The notes: a model not told the origin generated them from the letters alone. A stretch of 64,000 nucleotides of DNA from Zoogloea sp. (GCF_030157465.1 NZ_JAOAUU010000167.1:18906-82905); one strand, 5' to 3'. Positions 47,116-55,805 are shown, counted from the first letter of the stretch. Program-made: numbers and translations.

Positions 47116-48459
47116 ATGAATCGTCGAAATTTCCTGATCACTCCGCCTGCGCTGGCCCTCGCCATTGGCATGGGGGGCGCATCGCAGCCGGCCCTGGCGG
47201 CGCCTGCGATCATCACCTCCAATTCGCGCATCCTGCCCCGTGACGGCAAGAAACCCCGCATCGTCATCTGTGGCGGTGGATGGGGGGGAATGACCGCCGC
47301 GCGTTACCTGCGGGAACTCATTCCGAATTCCGACGTTGTGCTGCTCGAGCGCAATCCGACCTTCTGGTCGGGCCCCATGAGCAACAAATGGCTCATCGAC
47401 ATTGTGAGCACGGATTTCGTGAACCATGACATGCAGCGGCCGGCCAATCTTTACGGCTACACCTTGCTGCAGACCGAAGTGACCGGCTTCGAGCGGGATC
47501 GCAAGCTGGTACGGACAGCGCATGGCCTGATCGAATACGACTTCCTGATCCTGTCCGGCGGCATCCGCAATGCTTACGACGCCTGGTTCGGCAACGATCA
47601 GCGGGCCATCGACTACACGCGCACGCATTTTCCGTCGGCCTACATTCCGAATGCCGAGATGTTTGCGCTCAAGCGCAAGATCAAGGAGTTCAAGGGCGGC
47701 ACGATCGTCATGACCCTCCCGCCGCCGCCCCATCGCTGCCCGCCCTCGCCTTACGAGCGGGCCTGTCTGATCGCCTGGCACATCAAGAAGAACCGGATCC
47801 CCGGCAAGATCCTGATTCTCGACCCGAAGCCGAAGGTCGCGCCGATCCACATGGGCTATCAAACCGCCTTCCAGGAGCTTTATCCGGACATCATCACCCA
47901 CGTGCCAAATGCGAAGGTCGTGGAGGTCGATCCTTTCAACAAGCGCATCAAGACCACCGCTGGCGAATTCAAGTTCGACGACGCGATTCTGATGCCTCCC
48001 CACCAGGCGGCGGAGATGGTGTGGCACGCCGGGCTGATCGGCAAGGATGCAAACGGCAAGCCGACCGGCTGGGCGGACATGCATTCGCGCCTCTTCCATG
48101 CAAACAGCGACGACAGCGTGTATTTCGTCGGCGATCTGATGGGCTTCATCTCGGATCAGTTCGGCCACTACCCGAAGAGCGGCCACGTGGCGAACTACAT
48201 CGGCCGGATCGTTGCGCAGAACATCGCCGAGCGCGTGGCGGGCAAGGAGGTGGTGGCCCGCCTGCCCGACAACCTGTGCTACATGATGGTCAATGCCGAG
48301 CCTCAGGAAGAAATCTCGGTCAAGTTCGAGTACGAGGTCGATGCCGCTTCCGGCAAGGTCATCCAGACCCAGATCGACATGGACGTTCGGACGGAAGACC
48401 TCGTGAAAGAGGATTTCGCGTGGATCAAAGAGAAGTTCAGCGACTTCCTGGCCATTTGA
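47116..48459 (+). CDS. FCSD-like flavoprotein lacking the covalent-FAD cysteine
   Basis: 447 residues with a Tat signal (MNRRNFLITPPALALA) and the FAD motif IVICGGGWGGMTAARYLRE. It is clearly related to FccB: HRCPPSPYERACLIAWH matches the first redox Cys block, and DNLCYMMVNAEPQEE the second. Where FccB has YTCPFSN this protein has FWSGPMSN, so FAD cannot be attached in the usual way. Its C-terminus is longer and different. Probably a sulfide- or polysulfide-handling flavoprotein that works with SoxYZ. It begins one base after the transporter stop, behind GGGAGG. Confidence 0.85.
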   Translation: MNRRNFLITPPALALAIGMGGASQPALAAPAIITSNSRILPRDGKKPRIVICGGGWGGMTAARYLRELIPNSDVVLLERNPTFWSGPMSNKWLIDIVSTDFVNHDMQRPANLYGYTLLQTEVTGFERDRKLVRTAHGLIEYDFLILSGGIRNAYDAWFGNDQRAIDYTRTHFPSAYIPNAEMFALKRKIKEFKGGTIVMTLPPPPHRCPPSPYERACLIAWHIKKNRIPGKILILDPKPKVAPIHMGYQTAFQELYPDIITHVPNAKVVEVDPFNKRIKTTAGEFKFDDAILMPPHQAAEMVWHAGLIGKDANGKPTGWADMHSRLFHANSDDSVYFVGDLMGFISDQFGHYPKSGHVANYIGRIVAQNIAERVAGKEVVARLPDNLCYMMVNAEPQEEISVKFEYEVDAASGKVIQTQIDMDVRTEDLVKEDFAWIKEKFSDFLAI

Positions 48460-48480
48460 TTTGATGAGGAGCTTTGCAGA

Positions 48481-48960
48481 ATGAAGCGACGTAATTTCGT
48501 TGCGGGCAGTGTCGCGCTGGGAGCGGCCCTGGCGATGTCCAGTGGCCGGGCTCAGGCCCAGTCGAAACCGGTCCTGGCGGGGCCGTTGGCCCCGAATCCG
48601 GCCGAGTTCAGAAAGGCGATGAACGAATTCGTGGGCAATGCAACGCCCGTCGAGGCCGGGCTGAAGCTGGAGCTGCCCGTTCTGGCGGACAACCCCGGTG
48701 CCGTGCCCGTGCACGCCAAGGTGACCTTGCCGATCACGGAGAGCCAGTACTGCAAGGAACTCATCGTGCTGGCGGAACTCAATCCGTCGCCGCTGGCGTG
48801 CCGCTTCAGGTTCTCTCCGGCCACGGGAACGGCGGAAGCCGCCGTCCGGCTGCGTCTGAGCCAGACACAAACCATCCATGCCCTGGCGCGAATGAGTGAC
48901 GGCAAGGTGCTCATCGCAAAGCAGACCGTGACGGTGGCTGCCAGCGGTTGCGGAATGTAA
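48481..48960 (+). CDS. soxY: SoxY, sulfur-carrier protein
   Basis: 159 residues with a Tat signal (MKRRNFVAGSVALG) and the SoxY beta-sandwich. The carrier Cys is third from the end, in SGCGM; the canonical tail is GGCGG, so the swinging arm is slightly altered but has the essential Cys and Gly. SoxY forms the SoxYZ heterodimer on which sulfur is conjugated and oxidised. GAGGAG lies before the ATG. Confidence 0.93.
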   Translation: MKRRNFVAGSVALGAALAMSSGRAQAQSKPVLAGPLAPNPAEFRKAMNEFVGNATPVEAGLKLELPVLADNPGAVPVHAKVTLPITESQYCKELIVLAELNPSPLACRFRFSPATGTAEAAVRLRLSQTQTIHALARMSDGKVLIAKQTVTVAASGCGM

Positions 48961-48969
48961 GGAGTTGCG

Positions 48970-49296
48970 ATGACAAAACCACCCCGTGTCTGGGTCAGCA
49001 ATGCGAAGCCCGCAAAAGGAGAAATCGTGCGCGTGCGGGCCCAGATCGAGCATTCGATGGAAAGTGGTCTGCGCACGGATCCGGCAGGCCACTTGCGTCC
49101 GCGCAACATCATCAGGAAGTTCGAAGCCCGGCTCGGTCAGAACCTGCTCTTCGCGTGGGAGCCGGGGATCAGCATTGCCCAGAACCCCTATATCGAGTTC
49201 ACCTTTGCCGCCCGGGAAAGCGGGGATCTCGTGATGGTCTGGACAGAAGAAAAGGACGCCTTGCTCGAAGCACGCAAGGCCATTACGGTTTCCTGA
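48970..49296 (+). CDS. soxZ: SoxZ, partner of SoxY
   Basis: A 108-residue SoxZ without its own signal peptide (co-exported with SoxY by the Tat system). RVWVSNAKPAKGEIVRVRAQIEHSME and NPYIEFTFAARESGDLVMVW are the family blocks. It starts nine bases after soxY with AAGGAG. Its 3' end overlaps the convergent YkgJ-type gene by 14 bases. Confidence 0.94.
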   Translation: MTKPPRVWVSNAKPAKGEIVRVRAQIEHSMESGLRTDPAGHLRPRNIIRKFEARLGQNLLFAWEPGISIAQNPYIEFTFAARESGDLVMVWTEEKDALLEARKAITVS

Positions 49297-49627
49297 AAAG
49301 CGGCGGCGGTGCAACAACAGGGTGTGCAATCGGCGCCATGCCGTGGCGTGCGCGGGCCTTGTTGCACTGGCTGTCGCCGGCTTCGACTTCGCGGCAGGGG
49401 TGGGGGCGCTCTTCGTAGATCGCGCAGCTCACCTGCTGGCCGATGCTTCCTTCCAGCGCCACGCAATGTGGCTGTGCGCAATTGGTGCCGGCCATGCAGC
49501 CGAACCAGCTGTTGACCTGCTCGGTCAGGCCTTCAGGCACACCGCGGGCTTCGGCTTCGGACCAGTAGAAGGACACCCGGAAACTGGCGCAGCAGGCGCC
49601 GCAATCGAGGCAGGGGCTGGTGATCAT
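49283..49627 (-). CDS. YkgJ-family cysteine-cluster protein
   Basis: 114 residues with the Cys-rich metal-binding signature: CLDCGACCASF near the N-terminus, then C-x5-C, and CAIYEERPHPCREVEAGD. Proteins of the CxxCxxCC family are thought to bind Zn or Fe-S. Function unknown. It marks the right end of the sulfur cluster and lies antisense to the last bases of soxZ. Confidence 0.85.
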   Translation of the reverse strand: MITSPCLDCGACCASFRVSFYWSEAEARGVPEGLTEQVNSWFGCMAGTNCAQPHCVALEGSIGQQVSCAIYEERPHPCREVEAGDSQCNKARARHGMAPIAHPVVAPPPLFRKP

Positions 49628-49897
49628 ATTTCGGGCGAGATCGGTTTTTCGGTTATTGATTGACGGACCCGATTGGGGCTAAGGACGTCAACCTCTCGAC
49701 TCCATGTTTTGCCACCGTTGGTTGAGTCAATGGTTGCGGCCAGTTGCCGGACCTATCCGAACGAGCAGCCGCGTGGGCTTATGAGTGTTTGGAGGGTAGC
49801 AAAGCGGATGGGCGTGATGGGAAAATTTCTCATTGACTCACGTGCTGACTGTGACTAGAAAAAAGTTATACGCATAAAAGTCAGTGGAGGTCAGAGC
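49628..49897. other. Junction between the sulfur cluster and the TIR-STAND insert
   Basis: 270 bases with no convincing gene. It contains a 10-base inverted repeat, TGAGTCAATG (49723-49732) and CATTGACTCA (49831-49840), the second overlapping the -35 of the promoter candidate. The composition is more A/T-rich toward the right. The short ORF at 49673 looks spurious. Confidence 0.5.
49833..49861 (+). promoter_or_regulatory. Candidate promoter of the TIR-STAND pair
   Basis: TTGACT (49833-49838), 17 bases, TAGAAA (49856-49861). The -35 is near consensus and the -10 is moderate. It predicts a leader of about 30 bases. Three TGACT units occur within 22 bases of the -35 and could bind a regulator. 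Confidence 0.45.
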
Positions 49898-51499
49898 GTG
49901 CAGATCTTCATCAGTTACGCATGGGACGATAATCCAGAGCTAGTTATGAGAGATCCCAACAGGGAGCGTTGGGTGTGGATCTTTCAAAAGATGCTGGAGT
50001 ATTCGCTGGGAACCCAGAAGGCCAGGCACTCATGGTCCGTTTGGTTGGACAGGGATCGAATGTCGCCATTCGATCACTTGAAGCAGAGACTGAGCAAGGA
50101 ACTGGAGAGGAGTCAAATGCTGGTGGTGCTTATGTCGCCCAATTGGCTCGCCTCGAACGATTTTTGCCGTTTCGAACTGGAAGAGTTCCGAAGACATCAT
50201 GGTGGCACCCCCATCGCCAACAACATTCTGGTTGTTGAAATTGCGGTAACCGACCGCGAGGAAAGAGAACGCCGAGGAATCAAGGTTTTGGGGAGTGAGT
50301 TTTTTAAGGACAATCCTGTTGGTGAGGGAAAGATTCGCTATGGCGACCCTCTCCCCGATGTGAGCATCGATAGAGATTATTTTTTGCACATGAATAATCT
50401 GGCATTTACGATAAATAAGCAGATCTCGGCGCTTAACGCACAGCCCGCAATGCAGCGTAAAGATAAGGATGAGGAAAGCGAGGAAGGACTAAGAGGAAAT
50501 GCGGCTGACGATGCGTCGCGGGATAGCATGGCTGAATCGAAGGAGCCGCTCTCAGACGACTCTCGTGCCCAAGCTGGAGCAATGGATAGCGTTCATCCAA
50601 AGCCAGTTTTATGGGTGGCGGATTCCGGACCAAGGCACCATCTCCGGCAAAACCTTATTGACGCCGTTGAGCAGGCAGGTTTTCCTATGTTGCTTCCAAG
50701 CATCCGCGATTTGCGGGATATGGATGACGAGAGTGCTCGCCGTAATGCCCTGCAGAATGGGATGAAGGATGCGGCATTGCTCGTGCAATGGGTGGATAAC
50801 GTTGCCGGTGATCCGGCTTTGAGCTTGCCGTATTGGCTGGGACTGCAGCACGAAGAGGCAAGCCTTAGCGCAAAGGCAGGTGGGTGTCCGTTCATGTGCT
50901 TCCGGCCGCCGGGTATCGATCTCGATCAGGTTCAGGACGCAAAGCTAAAAGTAATCTTGTCTGGCGCTAGCGAATCCATGCCGGAGGCCGCCCGCGCCGA
51001 CGTGATCAAACGCCTGGAAGAAATTCAGTACCTTCAAAATAAATTGGGAATGGGCGTTGCGCGTCTCGACGATGATCCGGACTTATTCCCCATATGCGTG
51101 AGCTTCGAGGAGAGCGATCGTGAGGTTGCAAAGGAGATTATCAAGCGCTTGGCAGAACTGGAGGTCGAGCCTTCCGGCTATGCGACCACGCAATATGGCG
51201 TAATGGACTTCGAGGCGGAGGAGCAGGCCATCAAGACGAGCCGAGGGGTGATTATTATATATAAGGACGCGCCTCTTGCCTGGCTGCACAGGAAGATCAG
51301 CAGCGCCCGGAAGCTTAGGGGTCGGCAGCGGCGGGCATGGGGAGCGCTGACCCATTTTTTGCCTACCGCGCAGATCCGAGCTTCCTCTGTTCCAGAGGTG
51401 CCGAATATCGAATATCAGGACTGGCGTCAGGGGCCGCGGCCGGACTTGCTTGAAAGCTTCATCAACGCGCTGAGGAGCGAAGGCCATGTCGGGATCTGA
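49898..51499 (+). CDS. TIR protein with two further TIR-like domains
   Basis: 533 residues, no signal peptide or membrane helix. Domain 1 (1-~150) is a TIR_2 fold: FISYAWDD, then WSVWLDRDRM and SPNWLASNDFCRFELEEF, in which Glu93 sits where TIR NADases keep their catalytic Glu. A charged linker (~185-225) follows. Domain 2 (~228-355, VLWVADSGPRHHLRQNL to FMCFRPPGIDLDQV) and domain 3 (~395-515, FPICVSFEESDREV, GVIIIYKDAPLAWL) resemble degenerate TIR-like sensor modules. GTG start behind GTGGAGG. It overlaps the NTPase gene by 14 bases. Probable role: NAD-cleaving or signalling arm of a TIR-STAND conflict system. Confidence 0.8.
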   Translation: MQIFISYAWDDNPELVMRDPNRERWVWIFQKMLEYSLGTQKARHSWSVWLDRDRMSPFDHLKQRLSKELERSQMLVVLMSPNWLASNDFCRFELEEFRRHHGGTPIANNILVVEIAVTDREERERRGIKVLGSEFFKDNPVGEGKIRYGDPLPDVSIDRDYFLHMNNLAFTINKQISALNAQPAMQRKDKDEESEEGLRGNAADDASRDSMAESKEPLSDDSRAQAGAMDSVHPKPVLWVADSGPRHHLRQNLIDAVEQAGFPMLLPSIRDLRDMDDESARRNALQNGMKDAALLVQWVDNVAGDPALSLPYWLGLQHEEASLSAKAGGCPFMCFRPPGIDLDQVQDAKLKVILSGASESMPEAARADVIKRLEEIQYLQNKLGMGVARLDDDPDLFPICVSFEESDREVAKEIIKRLAELEVEPSGYATTQYGVMDFEAEEQAIKTSRGVIIIYKDAPLAWLHRKISSARKLRGRQRRAWGALTHFLPTAQIRASSVPEVPNIEYQDWRQGPRPDLLESFINALRSEGHVGI

Positions 51500-54400
51500 G
51501 TTCGCCGTCGAAACGTTGCTGGCGGACGCCGATGCCTTGGCGATTGACGTGACAGGGAAAATTGTGGGCCCTGTAGAAACCATGCCCAGTCTGTTCGAGT
51601 GGCGTGAGATCGAGGAGCCTTTTCCCGGCCTGCGCCCATTTGAACCCTGGCAAGCCGAAATTTTTTTCGGCCGGGAGGCACATACAAAACGCCTGTTCGA
51701 GATTCTGGGGCGTCAGCACTTTCTGGCTGTGATCGGCCCGTCGGGTTCGGGCAAGTCCAGCTTGGTGCGCGCCGGCCTGCTCCCCCAATTGCCTGGTGGC
51801 CGTTTGGGAACTGGCAGCAGTTGGCGGGTTGCGATCATGAAACCGGGAACTGCCCCGCTGAGAAACCTGGCCCGCGCGCTGCTCCAGCCGGACGCCTTGG
51901 GGCAGCGCCTGATGGATGTGCGGGAAGATATTCCCAAGGATGCCCAGACCCTCGAAGTTGCATTGCTCGAAGCCCGATTGAGACAGGGACCGCTTAGTCT
52001 GGTGGATGTTGCGGCCGCTGCCCAAGCGAATTTTAATGGGGACGATAACCTGCTGGTATTAGTGGATCAGTTCGAGGAACTCTTCACATATATTGGCGCT
52101 GAAGGCAAGGATAAAAGTGAAGATGCATTGAACGATGCCGAGATTTTTGTCAATTTATTGCTTGCCGCGCGAGCCGATCCTGAAGCACGGCTTTTCGTTG
52201 TACTTACAATGCGCACCGATTTTCTAGGGCAATGCACACGCTTTCTCGATCTCCCTGATGCCATTAACCGCGCGCAATACCTGACCCCGCGCTTGTCCCG
52301 TGAAGAGATCCGGCAAGTCATCGAAAAGCCCTTGGAATATTTTGGCGGCGGGATCGACCCCGGCCTGACTGTAAGGCTCATCAATGGACTGGCAAAAAAT
52401 CCCGACGATCAGCTACCCATACTCCAGCATGCGTTGAATCGCATGTGGACCTTGGCGATCGAACGTGAAAGATCGGAGACACCCCATATCGGCGTGGAGG
52501 ACTATAAAGGCGCGGGAGAAATGAAGCTCGCGCTGAATTCGCATGCCGACGCGGTTTTGAGGGAATTGGGAGACGGAAACGATCCGGACCTGGGCTTGAA
52601 CCCTAAGCAGGAAATCGTTAAGCGGCTTTTTGTTGCGCTCACCGAGCAACGCCGGGCTGACGAAGGGGGGCAGACAGTGCGTCGCCCCCAGTCCCTCGCA
52701 TGCATCGCCAAATGGGCGGAATGCGACGTGGCCGATCTGGTTCCGGCGATAAAAGCCTATTCTGCTCCGCAGGTGAGTTTTCTTAAAATCGATTACGCGC
52801 TTAATTACGCGCATCTCGACGAGAACGCCATTGTCGATATTTCCCACGAAGCGTTGATCCGTCAGTGGTCGCGTTTGAGTGGATGGGTTGCCGAAGAGGC
52901 GGAGCGCGCCGAGGGTTTTCGGCGGCTGCTGGCTCGAGCCAACGAAATGGAGTCCGAGGCCTTTGGTGCCGCTTTGCTCACTGCGACGAGTTTGAGTCGC
53001 GCGCAGGAGTGGTTGAATGGTGGTGCGAGGCCTGAAAACTGGAGGCCGTCGGATAAGTGGGTGGCTCGCTATCTCTCGGTGGACGACCCGTCGGAGGCTA
53101 GATCGGCATTTGAACGTGTGAAGAGCTATGTACGCGAAAGTGCCAGAATCGTTGAAAGCCGCAATAGTAGAAGGACGCGGCTTTTCTGGGGCGGAGTAGT
53201 ATTTTTAGTGTGCCTGTGTGTGATTTTTGGGTCGTTATATCGGCGGAGCTTGAACGCAGAGGAAGAAACTCGTTCGGTGTTGGCGCAGACGCTTTGGTTT
53301 CCTATCGAGTTTGAGAAAGGACAACTCACCAGAAAAGGAAAGGACGCGATGTTGGCGGTTGCGCGGGCGTCCAACGACGTGACTGATGTCTTTTTGAAAG
53401 TGGCACGTGATGACGAAACATATGCTGAGCGTTTCTTCCATGCGCCGGCGCTGATGCTGTCAGCGACCATCGGTATCAGCCCCACGGCTCGAGATGGGTT
53501 TCTTGCTGCGCCCGTGACAGGCGGAGGCAGTATGTCGCAGATGCGTGATCTTGCGATGGCGATCGCCAGGTTTGCGTTGGAGGATGGTGATCGAAGCGAT
53601 CAGGAGAAAACAGATGACCTGGCGAATGCCATTGCGAGTTTCCAGATCAAGGATACGTTCATCGATGGCCGTGCAATTGCCGAATCGATGAGGGATTTGG
53701 CCGGCATGGCTTCCGCTGGTCGGGTCGTGCAGTTGAGGGAGGCGGTGACGCGGCGTATCGAAGCGGCAGGCACTGCGGATGAGCGCTGGCCGTGGATCAC
53801 GGTTTTGGTCGGGTTACGGGACAGCGATAAGAATTTAGCCGTGTTGTTCAAACGTCTTATGAAGGCAAGGGATGAGCCCTTGGCGGGTGAAAAGGAGGAT
53901 TCGGCTCCCAGCATTCGTAGTAGATTTTCATTGTTTTCGTTCGACGATGATAGAGATGTGAGAAATAGAAAGGAGATGATCGATGGCTGGCTGCGTACAA
54001 TTGTTCAGAGCATGAAGCCGGTGGATGCGCTTGCGCTATGGAAAGAATTTACCGATACCCCGGTCTCCGAGCTGGCAATGGGCCAGTTGAGCATGTTGCC
54101 GGATATCTCCGATCGTTTGCCGGAAGATCAGATAGTGCCGGCAATGGAAAAAATGGTTGCGATGTTTATGGATGCTGTGGATCGCGGCATAAAAGACAAG
54201 GCCGGCGAATCAGAAAAACAATTCGACGTGGCTAAACGTCTTGATCTTCCTGAGTCGACTACCCTTAATAAGCTCATCGAAAGAATCACTGTTGGGCAGG
54301 CTCTCCCCACGGCTCAGCGGATAGTGGCGCGTGCGTCGATGCGGCCGGATAAGTTAACTTCGGAAGCTGCGGCGTTTCCCCTTCGGGCATTGGCACGCAA

Positions 54401-55805
54401 GCTAAGTAATGCTGAGGAAGCACTGGAATATTACAGGTACTTGAAAAAAATTAACTGGGCAGACGATTTATCGGTCGCTTTTGGCAAGAAAACCAAGAGT
54501 AGAAGGGAGTCCACTTCTGATGCGGTGGAAGAGCTTTTCCCGGGGACGGTCGCCGCCTACGAAAAGGTGACGGCTGGTGCGGGCAGAAGCCCGTCAGGAG
54601 GCGCTGGCAAGGGGGGGGGGCGCGCCGAGGCGTCCATAGGGGTCAATGAAGCGATTGAAAGAATAAATGCAAGCGTTGATCCGAGCGTTCTTAGCGGGCA
54701 TTCAGTTGAACTGAGTGGCGCGATAGATCGGCTGCCGTCCACGGAGATGGGCAGTTGGTTGGACACGCTATTAAGCAAGTGGACCGAATCGACAGACACG
54801 GATCAGCGAGAGGCGTTCGCAGCCGGAATCGTCAGAGTTTTAGATCGGTTGAAAGGGCAGGAGCCGCCGGATCTGGAGCGAAAACTGTTCGGGTTTCTTA
54901 AAGAGGCGCGGGCAGGATCGAGTTCGGATCGAGCCCGGCTAAGAAGCATTCTGGACATCTATTTGCGCCAGCAAGCTGATGTGGCGGACTCACGGTTGCA
55001 GGAAGTCCATGCCAATGTGGTCGAATTGCTGGGCGTAGCGGATGTCGAGGCGTCGAAACGGCTTATGGAGCGAGCAAGAAAATTATCCGACCGCTTTTCT
55101 GCACCCATGCGTCAGACGGTCGCCGAGTCCTTGGTGTCGAAGCTCTTGACCGTAGAGAAGGTTAATGAGCCAGAGAGAACGGGCTTTTTTCAACCACCTC
55201 AGAGGGCTCGATTGACTGCCGGTTTAAACGCAATCGCGGACGTCGTAACGGATTTGCTTCCGCAACTCGACAGTAAAGCGCAGCGAGCGTTACGCACGCG
55301 TTTGTTAGAGGGGATACTCGTCGACGATCCGGGTCGTGCCCGCCTGATTGCGGAGACTGTGCGAAAGTCACTGAATGCTGGCTTGACGGTTGAGGCACTT
55401 GCCGGGAAAAAACCGGAAGCGCGTTTTCTCTGTGAGCAGCAGTCTCCTGCTCCGGAAGCGAAGGCGGAGTGTATGTGGCTGGCTGATGCAGCCCTGGCCC
55501 ATCTGAAAAGCGCCAAATATGCCCACTCGGCGGAGGCATTGGTGGATTTGGCGCGCGGCGGCTTGAAGGCGCAAGACGCAACCGCGGACGTGGCCGGGAA
55601 GTTGTTCGAATTGATGAAGTATCCCGTACCTCGGCAAAAGCAGACTGCGGATGTTGTGCGCAATGTTTTTAAAGCCGAGGGCGCGCCTGCTGCAGAGGCA
55701 GGGCAATGGGTTTTGATCGATTGGGCCAAGAAGAAATACTCGAAGATTGATTTCGACAGCCCGGCTCCCTCTTATATTCCGCTACCTGTGACGCCTACCC
55801 AATAA
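51486..55805 (+). CDS. nSTAND1 NTPase with membrane segment and long helical C-terminus
   Basis: 1439 residues. After ~45 residues the nSTAND1 module begins, FPGLRPFEPWQAEIFFGRE; Walker A GPSGSGKSS (84-92), Walker B LLVLVDQFEELF (Asp194), sensor-like FVVLTMRTDFLGQC, and the winged-helix marker ISHEALIRQWSRLSGW near 455-470. One membrane helix (~566-585, FWGGVVFLVCLCVIFG) follows; the remaining ~850 residues are mostly helical, without repeats I recognise, broken by a Gly-rich linker at ~1037-1048 encoded by a ten-G run. STAND proteins are switch ATPases that oligomerise on sensing a trigger. GAGGAG precedes the ATG, inside the TIR gene. The DNA is visibly less GC-rich than its flanks. Confidence 0.82.
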   Translation: MSGSEFAVETLLADADALAIDVTGKIVGPVETMPSLFEWREIEEPFPGLRPFEPWQAEIFFGREAHTKRLFEILGRQHFLAVIGPSGSGKSSLVRAGLLPQLPGGRLGTGSSWRVAIMKPGTAPLRNLARALLQPDALGQRLMDVREDIPKDAQTLEVALLEARLRQGPLSLVDVAAAAQANFNGDDNLLVLVDQFEELFTYIGAEGKDKSEDALNDAEIFVNLLLAARADPEARLFVVLTMRTDFLGQCTRFLDLPDAINRAQYLTPRLSREEIRQVIEKPLEYFGGGIDPGLTVRLINGLAKNPDDQLPILQHALNRMWTLAIERERSETPHIGVEDYKGAGEMKLALNSHADAVLRELGDGNDPDLGLNPKQEIVKRLFVALTEQRRADEGGQTVRRPQSLACIAKWAECDVADLVPAIKAYSAPQVSFLKIDYALNYAHLDENAIVDISHEALIRQWSRLSGWVAEEAERAEGFRRLLARANEMESEAFGAALLTATSLSRAQEWLNGGARPENWRPSDKWVARYLSVDDPSEARSAFERVKSYVRESARIVESRNSRRTRLFWGGVVFLVCLCVIFGSLYRRSLNAEEETRSVLAQTLWFPIEFEKGQLTRKGKDAMLAVARASNDVTDVFLKVARDDETYAERFFHAPALMLSATIGISPTARDGFLAAPVTGGGSMSQMRDLAMAIARFALEDGDRSDQEKTDDLANAIASFQIKDTFIDGRAIAESMRDLAGMASAGRVVQLREAVTRRIEAAGTADERWPWITVLVGLRDSDKNLAVLFKRLMKARDEPLAGEKEDSAPSIRSRFSLFSFDDDRDVRNRKEMIDGWLRTIVQSMKPVDALALWKEFTDTPVSELAMGQLSMLPDISDRLPEDQIVPAMEKMVAMFMDAVDRGIKDKAGESEKQFDVAKRLDLPESTTLNKLIERITVGQALPTAQRIVARASMRPDKLTSEAAAFPLRALARKLSNAEEALEYYRYLKKINWADDLSVAFGKKTKSRRESTSDAVEELFPGTVAAYEKVTAGAGRSPSGGAGKGGGRAEASIGVNEAIERINASVDPSVLSGHSVELSGAIDRLPSTEMGSWLDTLLSKWTESTDTDQREAFAAGIVRVLDRLKGQEPPDLERKLFGFLKEARAGSSSDRARLRSILDIYLRQQADVADSRLQEVHANVVELLGVADVEASKRLMERARKLSDRFSAPMRQTVAESLVSKLLTVEKVNEPERTGFFQPPQRARLTAGLNAIADVVTDLLPQLDSKAQRALRTRLLEGILVDDPGRARLIAETVRKSLNAGLTVEALAGKKPEARFLCEQQSPAPEAKAECMWLADAALAHLKSAKYAHSAEALVDLARGGLKAQDATADVAGKLFELMKYPVPRQKQTADVVRNVFKAEGAPAAEAGQWVLIDWAKKKYSKIDFDSPAPSYIPLPVTPTQ
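54611..54620 (+). repeat. Ten-G homopolymer inside the nSTAND gene
   Basis: An uninterrupted run of ten G in frame, encoding most of Lys-Gly-Gly-Gly. Loss of one G meets TAG and gain of one meets TGA within about a dozen codons, so slippage would truncate the protein near residue 1050 instead of 1439. Confidence 0.9.

Noticed and set aside
49673-49858. 61-residue ORF between ykgJ and the TIR gene
   Set aside because: No good ribosome site, no recognisable features, and it spans the promoter candidate.
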